From NCBI GenBank assembly GCA_020205615.1, contig CM035170.1:36666183-36730182 (forward strand): 64,000 nucleotides of DNA. The letters run 5' to 3'. Positions 10,871 through 22,720 of this stretch are shown here, piece by piece (positions within the stretch are counted from its first letter, which is position 1; every line of letters begins with the position of its first letter). A program made the translations under genes and the position numbers. This stretch comes from Panax quinquefolius. Its lineage: Eukaryota > Streptophyta > Magnoliopsida > Apiales > Araliaceae. The notes under the pieces are model-generated. The model worked only from the letters and a program-made list of their open reading frames with translations. It had not been told where the DNA came from and made no database searches.

Positions 10871-10883
10871 ACCCCCAAACTTA
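10871..10883 (-). other. PPT-like motif of the pol-less Athila
   Basis: AAGTTTGGGGGT on the minus strand, about 55 bp past the end of the 3' ORF and preceded by AATGAGGACATTG. It is equivalent to the first of the three AAGTTTGGGGGA motifs in the complete 3'UTRs (31061, 60013). Confidence 0.7.
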
Positions 10884-10935
10884 AAATGTTCAATGTCCTC
10901 ATTGAATGAAGGTAAAGGGTACGAGAAAAACTCCC

Positions 10936-12107
10936 CTAATTATCGGCATGACCACCCTCCTCGGGTGGTGAATGTGGTGGTGGATACGGCACGACGATCT
11001 CGAACTGGGGCCATTCAAGCATGGTTCCTTGCTGCGCGAATGCTTCGGCCAAAGCCCTGGTGAGTCCCGTAGCAAAAGTTCCAAGATTTTCATATAATGC
11101 GCCGATTTTTTGCGCTCCAACCTTCTGGACGTGTCGATCGCTAGAGACAGTTTGCTCCACCGGTAGATGGACTCGCTTCATCTGGCCGTCAGGGGTATTG
11201 GGTTGGCTCGGAAATGGTGGGTCAGAGAATGAATCCGCGTCCGCGCAGATATGGCTCACCACCTACCCAGTCCTCAAATTTGGCGATTGTGGAGTGCGTG
11301 ATATCTTGGCTTGGATACTGCATTTGCTCATTGCCACAACTAACCCCTTGTTGTACACATAACATGGCTATCACTGTAGTGTGTGGGATGCTGCCGGTGG
11401 TAATTCCCTTCAGATACTTTACAATGTTTTGATGGATCAGATACCCGACGTCAATATATTCGCTAGTGATGATGCCCCCACAGAATTATGGCTCTCTTTG
11501 CTATGATTTCATGTTGATGCGATGATGGCAATAATTTAGCGCAAATGAACAGATTCCATGCCTTGGCATACCAATTCAGTGCTGCTGCTGGAAAAATGTG
11601 AGGTTGGGTCGTACCGACTTTGTAAGTCCATCGGGATCCGAGAATGCACAATTCTGCGATGACCTGCTCCAAGTCATTTCTGATGAGCCTCCGTGATCCG
11701 GTTGGCGCCCTGCTTTGGTTCAGCTGGAGCCGCAGAATCAGTTCTAATGGCCGAGGGTTGGTAGTTTACCTCTGCATAAACGAACCATAGAGGTATCGTT
11801 CATGGTGGCTTTGGCATTAGCATAGAACTCTCGAACTATGCTCATGGGAATCGACGTGGTGAACATACGATCCATCCACCCAACCTCATTCATGAATCAT
11901 GGCACATTGTTCCCATCCCCGACCTTATGGCCTAAATCCTCTTCCTTGATGAATGTCTTCCCGACAATGCGATAAGTACTCTCTTTGGGCCTCCAAACAC
12001 AAAAATTTGCTATGATCGACAATATCCTCCTCATGACCGTCGGAGGAAGATGAAGAGGATGAAGCTGCCCTTATTCTCTTTGGACCCATTGGAGATAGAG
12101 ATTGCAA
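10936..12107 (-). pseudogene. Athila 3' ORF (putative plant transposon protein domain), broken
   Basis: It starts near MGPKRIRAASSSSSSS (12089) after an in-frame upstream ATG at 12107. Frameshifts and stops follow. Recognisable pieces in order: VREFYANAKATMNDTSMV, then ELCILGSRWTYK, then NLFICAKLLPSSHQHEI, and GRGF near the end, closing with a Pro/Gly-rich tail (PPPHSPPEEGGHADN). These match the order of VRGRMVPFS, WIKGRKGG, FLCAKLLSSQHTSDVTKEKA and the acidic tail in the copies at 29887 and 58753, but the sequence is much diverged. The family role is unknown. It occupies the env-like position of Athila elements. Confidence 0.75.
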
Positions 12108-12833
12108 ATGAATTTACTGAAGGAAGGATTGTATTTGTAAACTGATGAAATTCACTCTTGCTTGTGCTATCCCAATAGAGAGCCCTAGCTTTATATCATG
12201 AAGGAGATGGGGATGAGCACGGAATCGTGGAGGAAATCGTGGAGATTTGAGGGAGAGAAATACGCCTCAATCTGTAACTGATAGAGAGATAGTGACATGA
12301 GTTGAGGAGAATGAGATATTTTTGCTTCTGTTAGTATCGCACATAAGAGTCCAACTGATTCCAATTTCGCATTTTGAACCTGCTTTTTATCCAATTTGGA
12401 CCCGACCTTACGGCAATGCGATGATAAGCTTCCTTGGGCGCGCAGGCGCGAGACTTTCAGAAAGGCTCGTGGATTAACTGGCTGAACGCGCGGGCGGGCG
12501 AGTTGATACTATTTGGGGCGCGCGACCGCGAGACTCCAAGTACAGCCAATCTGCTTTGATTTACTCTTCCATCGGTGATGCTCTTAAATCATTATACATG
12601 CACAGATATTAATTCACATGAATAAGACATATAATAGTGGTGGTGTTCTGCGACATTAATATCATGTGTATACGTTCGCTTATCCCATAACTAGTTATCA
12701 CTGAATTTGAACTACTAACTAAAATAATCAAAAGGAAATAACGACAATAATTGAATTCTTGGGTGAAGAACTGATCGGTTGCCTCCCATCCAGTGCTAAG
12801 TTATAGTCAATTAGCTTGATTGTCTCGAACTTC
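12108..12833 (-). other. Spacer between protease and 3' ORF
   Basis: No coding signal. It has three notable parts. GGGAGGCAACC lies near 12783, just after the protease stop. There is a CG-rich tract at about 12435-12540 in otherwise AT-rich DNA (GGGCGCGCAGGCGCGAGAC and similar strings). A TATA motif lies at 12190-12196, about 100 bp before the 3' ORF. Confidence 0.6.
12190..12196 (-). promoter_or_regulatory. Possible internal promoter of the 3' ORF
   Basis: ATATAAA on the minus strand followed by GCTAGGGCTCTCTATTG, about 100 bp before the ORF start. The other Athila copies also have a TATATAAA ahead of the same ORF (41911, 55526), though about 247 bp upstream once insertions are removed. Promoter function is inference. 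Confidence 0.35.
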
Positions 12834-13579
12834 TCACGTCATATCAATAAGTGTGGTGCCTTCCTTGCTGTCCTTGGAGCCCTGAAATTTGATCACTTCG
12901 GCTTTCATCAACGGCTCCACCTTCAACTCTGCATTTTCATCCGTTACATATCTCTGAGAATCATCTATTCTCGGGTTGTGTATCCAATCCTTGCATTTTC
13001 CATCTACCAGATCAACTAGAAAACACTCTTCTTCATCAGCTGGGAGCTTTATTGCGTTGAAGACGTTGAATGTAACCTCCTGATCTTGTACAGGCATAGT
13101 TAATTCCCCTTTCTGAACATCTATGGAAGTCATGCCCATAGCTAAGAATGGTCTTCCTAGTATGATCGGTATATTCTTGTCCTCTTCGAAATCTAAAATT
13201 ATAAAATTAGTCGGAAAGATGAACTTATCCACTTTAACTAATACATCTTCAACAATTCCCCGTGGATATACGACGGACCAGTCTGCTAACTGTAATGATA
13301 TGTTAGCTGGTTGTGGGGCCGGTAATCCTAACTGGTTGAATATTGATAGTGGCATCAAATTTATACTTGCTCCCAAATCACATAAACATTTGTTAAACTC
13401 CATCTTCCCAATAGTGCACGAAATTGTGAAGCTACCGGATCTTTCAGCTTTGGAGGTAACTTACGTTGCAGCACTGAACTGCATTCTTCTGTCAAAGCTA
13501 CTATTTCAAACTCATCTAATTTCCTCTTCCTTGATAGTATACCTTTCATAAACTTTGCGTAGCTTGGCATTTGTTCCAA
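12834..13579 (-). pseudogene. pol: Athila protease region, near complete
   Basis: A retropepsin-like aspartic protease of the Athila group. From 13579: MEQMPSYAKFMKGILSRKRK, then EFEIVALTEECSSVLQ, a frameshift near 13400, then KCLCDLGASINLMPLSIFNQ with the family's D-L-G catalytic triplet (DSG/DTG in most retropepsins). Further on are GIVEDVLVKVDKFIFP, then IPIILGRPFLAMG, the conserved flap and hydrophobic-Gly motifs. The frame runs on for 60 codons past the point equivalent to 35595 and ends at TTLIDMT with a stop at 12834. Autonomous copies continue into reverse transcriptase. The private C-terminus suggests this protein ended here in the parent element too. Confidence 0.85.
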
Positions 13580-15331
13580 TGCTTCGGCAAAAGGTATATT
13601 GATTTGCAGCTTTTTGAAGACCTCTAAAAACTTGCTGAACTGTTTGTCATCTTTCTATTTTGCTAACCTTTGCGGATATGGTATTCGAGGGTGCAGTGGT
13701 TGTAGTGGACTCTTGACCTTCTCTTCTGAACCTGCTTCATTCGTTTCGTTTTGCTGAACCTCATAATTTTCCAGATTTTTATCCTCCTCGCTTTCTTTCT
13801 CTCAGATCGAGCGCCAAGATAGCCTCCTTAGTGGTATCATGCGCGGGCGCACGACTTGCAGATACTGTCAAGTCTTTCCCATATCGCAATGTTATTACTT
13901 GACACTGCTCATTCCCTCCTCTTCTAGGATTTCCCTCTGTGTTACTTGGCAAAGCACATTGGGGCCTATTAGTAAGCATGGTTGCCATTTGCCCCATTTG
14001 CGTCTCTAAATTCTTGATAGCCACTGCTTAGCTTTTGATCATGACCTCGGTGTTTGCCATGTATTTCAACATCATCTCCTCCACTTCGATTTCTTCTCCG
14101 GATGTGATGCACTGTAGGAGTGTGGGTGTTATTCTTTGTTGAGTAAATCCCGGTGGAAATGGTGGTTTCGGTATAAACTGTGGCTGTGTTGACTATTATT
14201 GAAACTGTTGATTCGGCTGGAACTGATTTTGTTGTTGTCCTTAGTTGTTAGACCAGCTGAAGTTTGGATGATTGCGGTTGTTGGGGTGGTATGTGTTCTG
14301 GAATTGGCCTTGGTCCTTTCTGTAGGAGTTTACATACTGAACTGCTTCTGAGCTGATAGCACATTGGTCTGTGGAGTGTGACCCCGCACAAATCTCATAA
14401 ACAAAAGCAACCGTCTTCACTTTACTCTCTGCCAACGTCTCTATTTTCTTAGCCATGGTCGCCATTTCAGGCCGATAGTCGTAATCGCATCCACCTCCAA
14501 CATACCTGCAACTTTGGGTTGAGATATCCGAGTTGTAGGGTTCTGATAGTCATTCGCGGCCATCATCTCGATAAGCGTATAGGCCTCATCATATCTTTTT
14601 GCCCATAATGCCCCTCCTGCGGCTGCATCTACAATCGGTTTGGACTGCCATCCCAAGCCACTGTAAAATGAATTAATTACCAGCCAGTCTGATAAACCAT
14701 GATGTGGGAACTTCCTAAACATCTCCTTATACATTTCCCATGCTTCATATAAGGATTCACCCTGTTGTTTCTCAAACTGAGATATGGCTATCCTCATCTT
14801 TGCAGTCTTAGCCATTGGGAAAAACTTGGCTAAAAATTTATGTGCTAAATCCTCCCATTTAGTAATCGATCTAGCCGGCAAAGAATGTAACCAACTCCTT
14901 GCTTTATCCCTCAATGAAAATGGGAATAACCATAGTCTGATGGCATCTTCCGTCACACCATTATATCTGAATGTGTCACAAATCTCAATGAAGCTTAATA
15001 GGTGCTCATTCGGATCATCTGTCAGAAAAGACACCCCAAATCAGATCAATTCTCGCACCATCTTAATATCGCCTGCTTTTTATTTTGAAGGTGTTTCTTT
15101 GCTATCGCCAGTTTGACTATGCTAGATTGTAATTCATTTATATTCTAAGATGAAATATTCCCTTAGAGCCCGATGCTCTTCTCTTGGATCTATCCTTTGT
15201 TCTTCTGCCATATTGACTGTAATGCTTTCTAACTGCTCTTGCAGATTTATCCGCACACTCGCTTTCCAACCTTTTCCGTTTATATTAGCTTGTGCTGGTG
15301 TTAACTCTGAGTTGGAGGATCGCGTGTGCAT
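13580..15331 (-). pseudogene. gag: Athila gag, degenerate
   Basis: From 15331: MHTRSSNSELTPAQAN start, then a stop. At 15034 comes the capsid part (DDPNEHLLSFIEICDTFRYN, then WLHSLPARSITKWEDLAHKF, then GESLYEAWEMYKE), matching 33760-34080 on the plus strand. A zinc-knuckle region follows as YEICAGSHSTDQC, where the first Cys of the C-x2-C-x3-H-x4-C pattern has become Tyr. Then come HPNFSWSNN and the coiled region MAIKNLETQMGQMATML. At least three frame breaks. The order and spacing equal those of the copy at 33480-35027. Confidence 0.85.
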
Positions 15332-15449
15332 AAAATTCTACAAGCACCTGTACTCAAAACAAAACAAATATAGAAATGAGAAATGATAGAATTGTCTAAG
15401 TCATACAATACAGCTTTAAACTAATGATAATTATCTAAATTAACGCCTT

Positions 15450-15467
15450 TCCCCGGCAACAGCGCCA
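15450..15467 (-). other. Primer binding site, tRNA-Asp
   Basis: TGGCGCTGTTGCCGGGGA on the minus strand, complementary to the 3' end of plant tRNA-Asp with one mismatch. It lies a few bases after the LTR end, as usual for Athila. Confidence 0.9.
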
Positions 15468-15473
15468 AAAACT

Positions 15474-17156
15474 TGTTGCCTCTTTTATAGTTCTTATAAA
15501 AGAACTCTAACTCATGCAAGTATACACGGGTCAACAAGTAATACAGAGTAAGTAAAGTATCGATCCCACAGAGAAAGTTGTTAACTTTAGACTACTAAGC
15601 ATTAATTAACTCACTATATTTATATGCTAAGACTATAAACTTAATTTTTGATTTGAATCAGTTATAATTACCAACTAAAAATAAGAATATAAACGAATTA
15701 AATATGATGTGGAAATAATGGGATCCTAACTTCATTCAATATTTCATTCAATCGCCATATGTCATGCAAGAAGTGTTCACATATCACCGGATAATAGCCA
15801 AGGGCATAAAAGCGAGTTATAACCATTTTCCAATGCACTATAACCAACTCACATATCATCTACAGATGTTAGAATCTATGTAATCACCAATACCATCACA
15901 ATCACCATATTCCTATGCTTAATTGCAATCCTATTGATTTTAAGCACAACCTTACTCTAGCTCTCATACAAGAAAACAAGATATTCCTATCATTTCACAA
16001 AATATGCAATCCCCATATTCGAATGCTATCATGATTTCATCCATATTCATATGTTCATTTCCAATTCCATACAAATACTAACATGAAGATTATCAGTCAT
16101 TCATACTTACAAACAAACCATGATAGATAATCCATATGATATGCAAAACAAATCTAACATTTAGATGTGCAACCAAATGACATATTAAAATCCGTTAGGA
16201 TCCCATAATGGAGTTTAGTTCATGGCGGAAGCAAAAACCATTATAGGATCAAGACTAAACATGATCAATAATCAAGCAAATGAGATTAAGAGAGAAAGAA
16301 CAATCAAACCCAAATGCTGAATAGTAATCAATGATTAACTATGAAAATCCCAAAGAATTCCATTAACAATAATCAAAATTCACAATAGTGAAGAACTCCA
16401 AGAAGAAGAAAATAAGACGTTGTGGCTTCGTTCTCCGTTGGACTCTCTCCCCAGGTGTAAACCCTAATTGCTACTATGAAAGTTACGTAATAAAAGTCAA
16501 GTCCCCTTCTCTGACACACGTCAGAATCATTTTATACCACATTACACATCATTAAGTTGAGAAATAAAAATAAAACAAATTACAAGATCAAGACGCGCGG
16601 CCATGCACGTGGTTGTCCCCTAGTGTTTCGGCTCACACGCAGAGACTTCATCAGATTCAGACCAAACCTGACGTCCTCTCGCGCGGTCACGCGCTCATGC
16701 CTCGCGGGCGCGAGATGAGTCTCTCGCGATGTGGCGTCCTTGCCTCATGGGCACTTGACTTGCGTAAGGTTCCATGTAAAGCTCAGATTACTTGCTGGCG
16801 CATGAAGTTACATTTTCAGATCGCATGGCATGACATGCGACTTTGTATCCGCCATTCCCGAAGTCTTGTTTCACCTTGCTTGATTTAATCCTCATGCTTG
16901 CTTGAATTCTATGCCTCATTGTACCCCCATGCCATGCACATCCTCGCCTTTCAACTAGCCTTCACGCATCCGCTCACCGATACCTCGAATTCCACCAAAA
17001 TGAAGCCGATTCCTGCACTTATTCACCAAAAGGAGTTTTAAGTATATTTAATGCAAAATAACGTGAAATACAACTAAAATAAAGTGAAATGTACTCGAGG
17101 TGGGCACAATTCGCATGGATTAATATACAATAAGTGAGTAAAAATATCACTTATCA
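15474..17156 (-). mobile_element. Athila 5' LTR, 1.68 kb, diverged subfamily
   Basis: On the minus strand it starts TGATAAGTGATATTTTTACTC and ends GAGGCAACA next to the primer site. Its terminal 100 bp resemble the LTRs at 28458, 31969 and 61161. The body differs and includes a CG-rich tract (16590-16740, with GGGCGCGAGATGAG and similar) unlike the AT-rich surroundings. The short plus-strand ORF at 16613-16888 lies in that tract and is judged chance. Confidence 0.85.
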
Positions 17157-17161
17157 ATCAC
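17157..17161. repeat. Predicted target duplication of the pol-less Athila (one side)
   Basis: ATCAC directly follows the LTR and restores the chromovirus reading (Y-H-Q-L-K-I). The partner copy should sit beyond the gap, left of the missing 3' LTR. Confidence 0.5.
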
Positions 17162-19702
17162 CAATTGAAGATTAGAACCGATGACATTCCAAAGATGGCT
17201 TTCAGAACTCGGTACGGGCATTATGAATTCCTAGTCATGTCCTTTGGATTGACTAATGCTCCTGCTGCCTTCATGGATGTGATGAACCGAGTATTCAAGG
17301 AATATTTGGATCACTTTGTGGTCGTCTTTATTGATGACATCCTTATTTATTCCAAAAGTCGTGAAGATCATAAGCAACACTTGAGGCTGATACTCCAAAA
17401 GCTTTGTGAATATAAGCTTTATGTCAAGTTGAAGAAATGCGAGTTCTGGCTTGAGGAAGTAGCATTTCGTGGACATGTGGTATCAAGTCATGGAATATCT
17501 GTTGACCCATCAAAGATTGAAGCTATTCAAAGCTGGGAGCAACCTAAATCAGTGACCAAAGTACGTAGCTTTCTCGGCTTAGCTGGTTATTATCGGAGAT
17601 TCGTAGAAGGGTTTTCTCGAATCGCTACTCCACTAACTCGGTGACTCGAGAAGATACAAAGTTCGATTGAAAGCGAGGAATGTGAGAAGAGTTTTTAAGA
17701 ACTCAAGAGGAGACTCATTTCAGCACCTGTTCTGACAATACCATCTAGTTTGGAGGGATTTGTCATCTACAGTGATGCTTCAGGCAAAGAGTTAGGATGT
17801 GTTCTCATGCAACATGGGAAAGTCATAGCCTATGCCTCACGACAACTCAAAGAATATGAGAGGAATTATCCTACTCATGATCTAGAGTTGGCAGTTGTTG
17901 TCTTCGCACTAAAGATTTGGAGGCATTACTTGTATGGGGAGAAAGTGGAGATCTTTACGGATCATAAAAGCCTCAAATATTTCTTCACTCAAAAGGAACT
18001 CAATATGCGACAACGACGTTGGCTTGAATTATTGAAAGATTACGATCATACCATCCAATACCATCCTAGAAAAGCGAACGTGGTAGCTGACGCATTGAGT
18101 AGAAGATCATATGCGGGTACGAGTACGATATTGTCAACACAAAGACCCATTTTGTGTGACTTGCAAAGGATGGAGATAGAGTTAAAGACTCCAGGGACCC
18201 ATGTGATGATGGCGAATATACGAGTAGAACCGACTTTAATTGATAAAGTTAAAGCTGCTCAAGCTGCAGACCTGGAGATGATGCGTATGAGGAAGAAAGT
18301 GCAAGAAGGTGCTATACCGGAAGCAAGTATCGATGAAGAAGGAATACTTCGAGTCAACTCCAGACTTTTTATTCCTAACGACCCTGATTTAAAGTATAAA
18401 TTCATAATGGAGGCGCACAACACACCGTTTGTAATCCATCCTGGGAGTACCAAAATGTATCATGATCTTCGACATACATTTTGGTGGGGCAATATGAAGA
18501 GAGAGATAGCGCTGTTTATCTCAAGGTGTCTAACGTGTCAACGAGTCAAGGCGGAGCATTAAGTACCAAAAGGTCCATTGCAACCACTTGAAATTCCAAA
18601 ATGGAAGTGGGAGCACATTACCATGGATTTCGTTACCGGTCTTCCTAAGGTTTCTTAAGGTATAGATGCGATTTGGGTTATTGTTGATATATTGACCAAG
18701 TCTGCTCATTTCTTATCGATACGAGAAACTTATACACTTGAACGTCTTGCTCGTATGTACTTAAATGAGATTGTAAGACTGCATGGTATGCCAATATCCA
18801 TAGTTTCTGATCGAGACCCAAGATTCACTTCACGATTTTGGGTTAGTTTGCAGAAAGCTATGGGCACAGATTTATGATTTAGCTCGGCATATCATCCTCA
18901 GACGGACGGACAGTCGGAGAGGACTATTGAAACTCTTGAAGATCTATTAAGACTCTGTGTCCTTGATTTCAAGGGAAGTTGGGACAAGTTCTTACCGTTG
19001 GTGGAGTTTTCCTACAACAACAGTTATCAAGAAAGTATTGGCATGGCTCCATTCGAAGCGTTGTATAGAAGAAAATTTCATTCTCCAATATGCTGGGATG
19101 AGGTGGGTGAAGCAACGTTATTGGGACTGGAGTTGGTACGTATGACTACAAAAAAGATTCAAACGATCCGACAACGTATAAAAACCTCACAAGATCGACA
19201 AAAGAGTTATGCTGATCTTCATCGAAAAGACGTGGAATTCGATATAGGAGATCATGTGTTGTTACGTTTTGCTCCATGGAAAGGAGTTACGAAATTTGGA
19301 AAGAGAGGAAAGATCAATCCTCGATTCATCGGCCCATTTTTAATCCTTGATCGAGTAGGAACTGTGGCCTATAGACTCGCTTTACCGCCAAGTATGTCTC
19401 GTGTTCATAACATTTTTCATATATCTATGTTACGTAAATATGTGGAAGACCCGAACCACATTATTGAGTTGGAACTAGATGAAATAGCGGAAGATTTAAT
19501 GTATGAAGAGTTTCCTGTTCAAATCTTGGATAAGAAGGAACATATGTTACACTCCAAGGTTATACCTCAAGTCAAAGTTTTGTGGAGAAACCACGATGTT
19601 TAGGAAATGGCGTGGGAGTTAGAATCTGAAATAAAATCAAGGTATCCTTACCTCTTCGACATACCAGGTACGTACCCTAATTTCGAGGGCAAAATTTCAT
19701 AA
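17162..19702 (+). pseudogene. pol: Chromovirus pol: RT, RNase H, integrase, chromodomain
   Basis: One continuous frame with six stops and no frameshift that I can find. Reverse transcriptase starts inside the fold ([20 protein letters not shown]) and keeps the active site FIDDILIYS (about 17330). RNase [14 protein letters not shown], then [15 protein letters not shown], then [12 protein letters not shown]. Integrase: the zinc-binding region ends [11 protein letters not shown], core [21 protein letters not shown] and TDGQSERTIETLE (Asp, Asp, Glu present). The C-terminus has GPFLILDRVGTVAYRL, then a chromodomain (VKVLWRNHDV, stop, EMAWE) ending DIPG. Stops lie at 17642, about 17696, 18560, about 18656, 18875 and 19601. 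The order and chromodomain place it in the Tekay/Del-like chromoviruses. The N-terminal part was separated by the Athila insertion and gap. Confidence 0.93.
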
Positions 19703-19713
19703 GAAGGGGAGAT
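19701..19713 (+). other. Polypurine tract of chromovirus
   Basis: AAGAAGGGGAGAT immediately before the LTR start, identical to 7154-7166. Confidence 0.9.
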
Positions 19714-20806
19714 TGTAAAACCCCAACTTTTTGAATAAAGATGACTTTTCTATAAATATTATTTTTGAATATTATGGAGTGAAATTGATATAATGTTATA
19801 GTTGTGGATAATATTTATAAATTTTGCATAGTATGCAAGTTGTTATATTATATTCGATTGGTCGGGGAATATTCGCTTAAGCGGGGAATATTCGTAATAA
19901 CCGGCAATAATCATTGGTGGACCCCACAATGTAATTATTGTCGGATTGAGAAAAAGATAAAAATATTTTTATGAAAATAACGGCGGAAGTTTTACCATTG
20001 ATACTGTTGAACTACTCGGTAGTAAAGTAAAAGTACGATGTCTGGCGTGGTTGCATAGTAGCACACGGTATTGATTATTGATGCTTACGTGAGAAGTCAT
20101 TCGGATTTTGTTTAATTATTGCTATAGTAATTGTTGCATAATATCTCACGTTATTTGATTCAATTATTGTCGATATTTTATATAAAATCAATAATTGAGA
20201 CGACAAAGTTATTAATATTATTATTTGCAATATTAACGATGTCTATAAGTTACATCGAGGAGAGGTTTGGTCACCTAATTCGTGCGATCAGGAGAAATCC
20301 TTATTGGAAAGCCCCCTCTTTCCTGGGAACGACCTGGTCGATTAATATTGTGAATTATAATAAAGATGATAAATGTTGTTAAAATTATTAAGGTGATTTT
20401 TATGAAGTTTTGCTTATTTTATGAACCCCATTTACCCATTTTGCAAAATAATCGGTAGAAAATTATTTAAAGGTGGGGCCCACATGTGGGGGCCACATGT
20501 GGGGCCCATATATGTTGAAAAATTGATTTTGAAATGGGGGTGGGACGGAGTTACGTATAGGGGAGGGAATATATATTTATATATATGATGTGTGTATATA
20601 TATAATATATGTGTAAGTGGGAAATGGTGGGAAAGTTAGTATGATAGTGATGGGTGTAAGATGTGAGTGGGTGTGTGATAGTGAAAGGTGTAAGAGTGTA
20701 GTGAAAGTGATTTTGGGGGTGTGGGGGATTGATGTTGGTTTTGGGGAGGATAAAAATCAAGTGGTGGTTATATAATATGGTTATATATAAAGCTGAAAAC
20801 ATGTGT

Positions 20807-20812
<6 letters not shown>

Positions 20813-20861
<49 letters not shown>
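20813..20861. repeat. (AT)n microsatellite in LTR
   Basis: About 24 AT units between GTGTGGTTT and TTGTTGCTTAATTC. The paired LTR reads GTGTGGTTTAATTC here (8288-8300), so the repeat arose or was inserted after integration. Confidence 0.9.
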
Positions 20862-20866
<5 letters not shown>

Positions 20867-21014
20867 CTTAATTCTTATTGGTTGAAGGATGGACTTTTTT
20901 GCATCCATGAGTTAGCAATATTTTTCATCCATGAATTAATGCATCATCAAGCATCCGTAAGTTATAAAATTATTAAATCAGTATTGTTTTTTAAGCAATA
21001 CCCTTCTATTCTCC

Positions 21015-21022
21015 TATAAATA
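21015..21022 (+). promoter_or_regulatory. LTR TATA box
   Basis: TATAAATA followed by GGATGCTTAGTTAGAATTG, as at 8442. Confidence 0.65.
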
Positions 21023-22678
21023 GGATGCTTAGTTAGAATTGAAAACCACACCGTAAATTCGGAGAAATTCTCTTCTATAATCTTGGCGTATTTTCTTTAG
21101 AGTTTTAAGAAGCTTTGAGCGAAAAAGTTTTCTTAAAAAATATCCTCACCCTACCAGTCGGAATACTTTTCTTTTACGGTAAGGGGTGTTATTCTTTCGT
21201 ATTCATGAAGAGAACAGTTGTTACTCCATTTCTTATTATTCTGTTAGAATAACCTGTATACGCGGTCTACCCTAAACTTTATGACATTCTTCTATTATTC
21301 CGTCTTTATTATTACTCATTGGAATATCCATGCATGCGTTTTTACGTTGGACTGGTTCCATCTTTATTATTATTACATTGGAATATCCTTGTCTGCGTGC
21401 ATTTTACGTACGGACCGATTCCATCCTTATTAGTATTCTGTTGGAATAACTTGTTTATGCGAAGTACCGCATACATGGTGATTTCTATTGTTAGTCCATT
21501 CTTTATTATTACATTTGGAACTTCACCGCTTCGTGCGAATTTACTTTAACCCGGTTCCGTTATTATTATTTTGTTGGAATAACTTTTGGCATGGGCAACC
21601 GCATGCATGGTGATTTCATTGTTATTCCATTCTCTATTATACTCGGTTGGTTAAAGTTTAGACTTCTATACTCCATGAAATTAGTGGAATATTCTTGATA
21701 TTTGCGCTTCATCCAAAGATCTTTTCATGGAAATATTCTTACGAGCATTCTTGAATTTTATTCTACAAAGCAAAGATCATGTTGACAATTTGGGACGTTA
21801 TTAGTTCTGGATAAATTAATTCTTGAACTTGTTTTATTGAAATCTTATATCATTGTCATCATCCTCATATTTATATATTTTTTGAAAGTCATATGTGGCC
21901 TGTAGTACATAGATGGACTTAGTATGATTATGATTGGGATTATTGAATTGTAATCATGACCGTAATGTTACAAAAGATGTGGTAAAAGTCCTCATTGGCC
22001 CGTAGTGCATTGATGGACGAGTTGTTGGCATGATCATGACCATTAATGAATACACAAATATTCTTGCCCCGTAGTGCATGGATAATTGTGGTCGTGATAC
22101 TAAAGAATATCCTTGGTCGAGTGCGAGGGGTGATTCAATGATGTGGAATATTTATTAATTCGAGTCTCGGCGATATGATGATGAAAAACCTTTTAAATCA
22201 TAAAAGATAGTAGATTTTATTTTCTATTTGACTCTTTTAATGGATTGCTTGTTAGATTGCAGCTTAAACTTGATGTTTATTATATTTTATCGGTTTAACA
22301 TTGTTGGAAACTAATGATAATTTATTACGCATTATCTTAGTCATAATATTTCTTCTTGGGCTAGTTGAGCTCACCCTTTCTTTCTTTATTATTCTTCGTG
22401 AAATGAGAATATAAATGGGACGCAGTCGGGAAGCGGAGTGATGGTCCAGAGGATAGCATTAGTAGTCCTCACTATTCTGTGAAATAGTGTGATACTAATT
22501 GTAATGAGGACTCCTTTTGAGTTTGTATAATCTCTAGTAGACAATATTTGTATTCAAACTCACAGTTTATGTTTTGTCGTAATGTACACGATAGTTGTAT
22601 TAGTAAGTTGTGTTTGAATTCTGTACCATGTATCTGGCGACCCAAGATGGGTGATGTATACCTAATTTTGGGGGCGTC

Positions 22679-22681
<3 letters not shown>

Positions 22682-22716
<35 letters not shown>
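22682..22716. repeat. AT microsatellite at the chromovirus insertion point
   Basis: About 17 AT units directly beside the LTR end. If the target was this repeat, the 5-bp duplication would be ATATA. The left partner is lost, so this cannot be confirmed. Confidence 0.8.

Positions 22717-22720
<4 letters not shown>

Larger units (their letters stand above)
10809..17156 (-). mobile_element. Pol-less Athila-type element inserted in chromovirus pol
   Basis: On the minus strand: 5' LTR (17156-15474), tRNA-Asp primer site (15467-15450), gag, protease, a 0.7-kb spacer, a 3' ORF of the 'putative plant transposon protein' type and a PPT-like motif, then the gap. Reverse transcriptase, RNase H and integrase are absent. 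The protease reading frame ends in its own stop, followed by GGGAGGCAACC, the sequence that follows integrase in the complete copies (41366, 54987). The right boundary is exact: TGATAAGTG at 17156 abuts chromovirus reverse transcriptase, with ATCAC (17157-17161) as the expected target duplication. The left boundary is lost in the gap. It would need another Athila element to supply the missing enzymes. Confidence 0.85.
19714..22681 (+). mobile_element. Chromovirus 3' LTR, 2.97 kb
   Basis: TGTAAAACCCCAACTTTTTG start, GGGGGCGTCACA end. It aligns along its length with 7167-10183, so the two bound one element. Differences include a shorter TA/TG site near 20570, an extra (AT)n at 20813-20861 absent from the partner, and many single-base changes. 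The TATA box is at 21015-21022 and the GTTGGAATA array at about 21290-21610. No primer site follows. The sequence goes straight into an AT repeat, so this is the outer right end of the complex. Confidence 0.94.

Noticed and set aside
10353..10902. ORFs reading through the assembly gap
   Set aside because: Continuity across 100 unknown bases is artificial. Only the gag part before the gap is supported.
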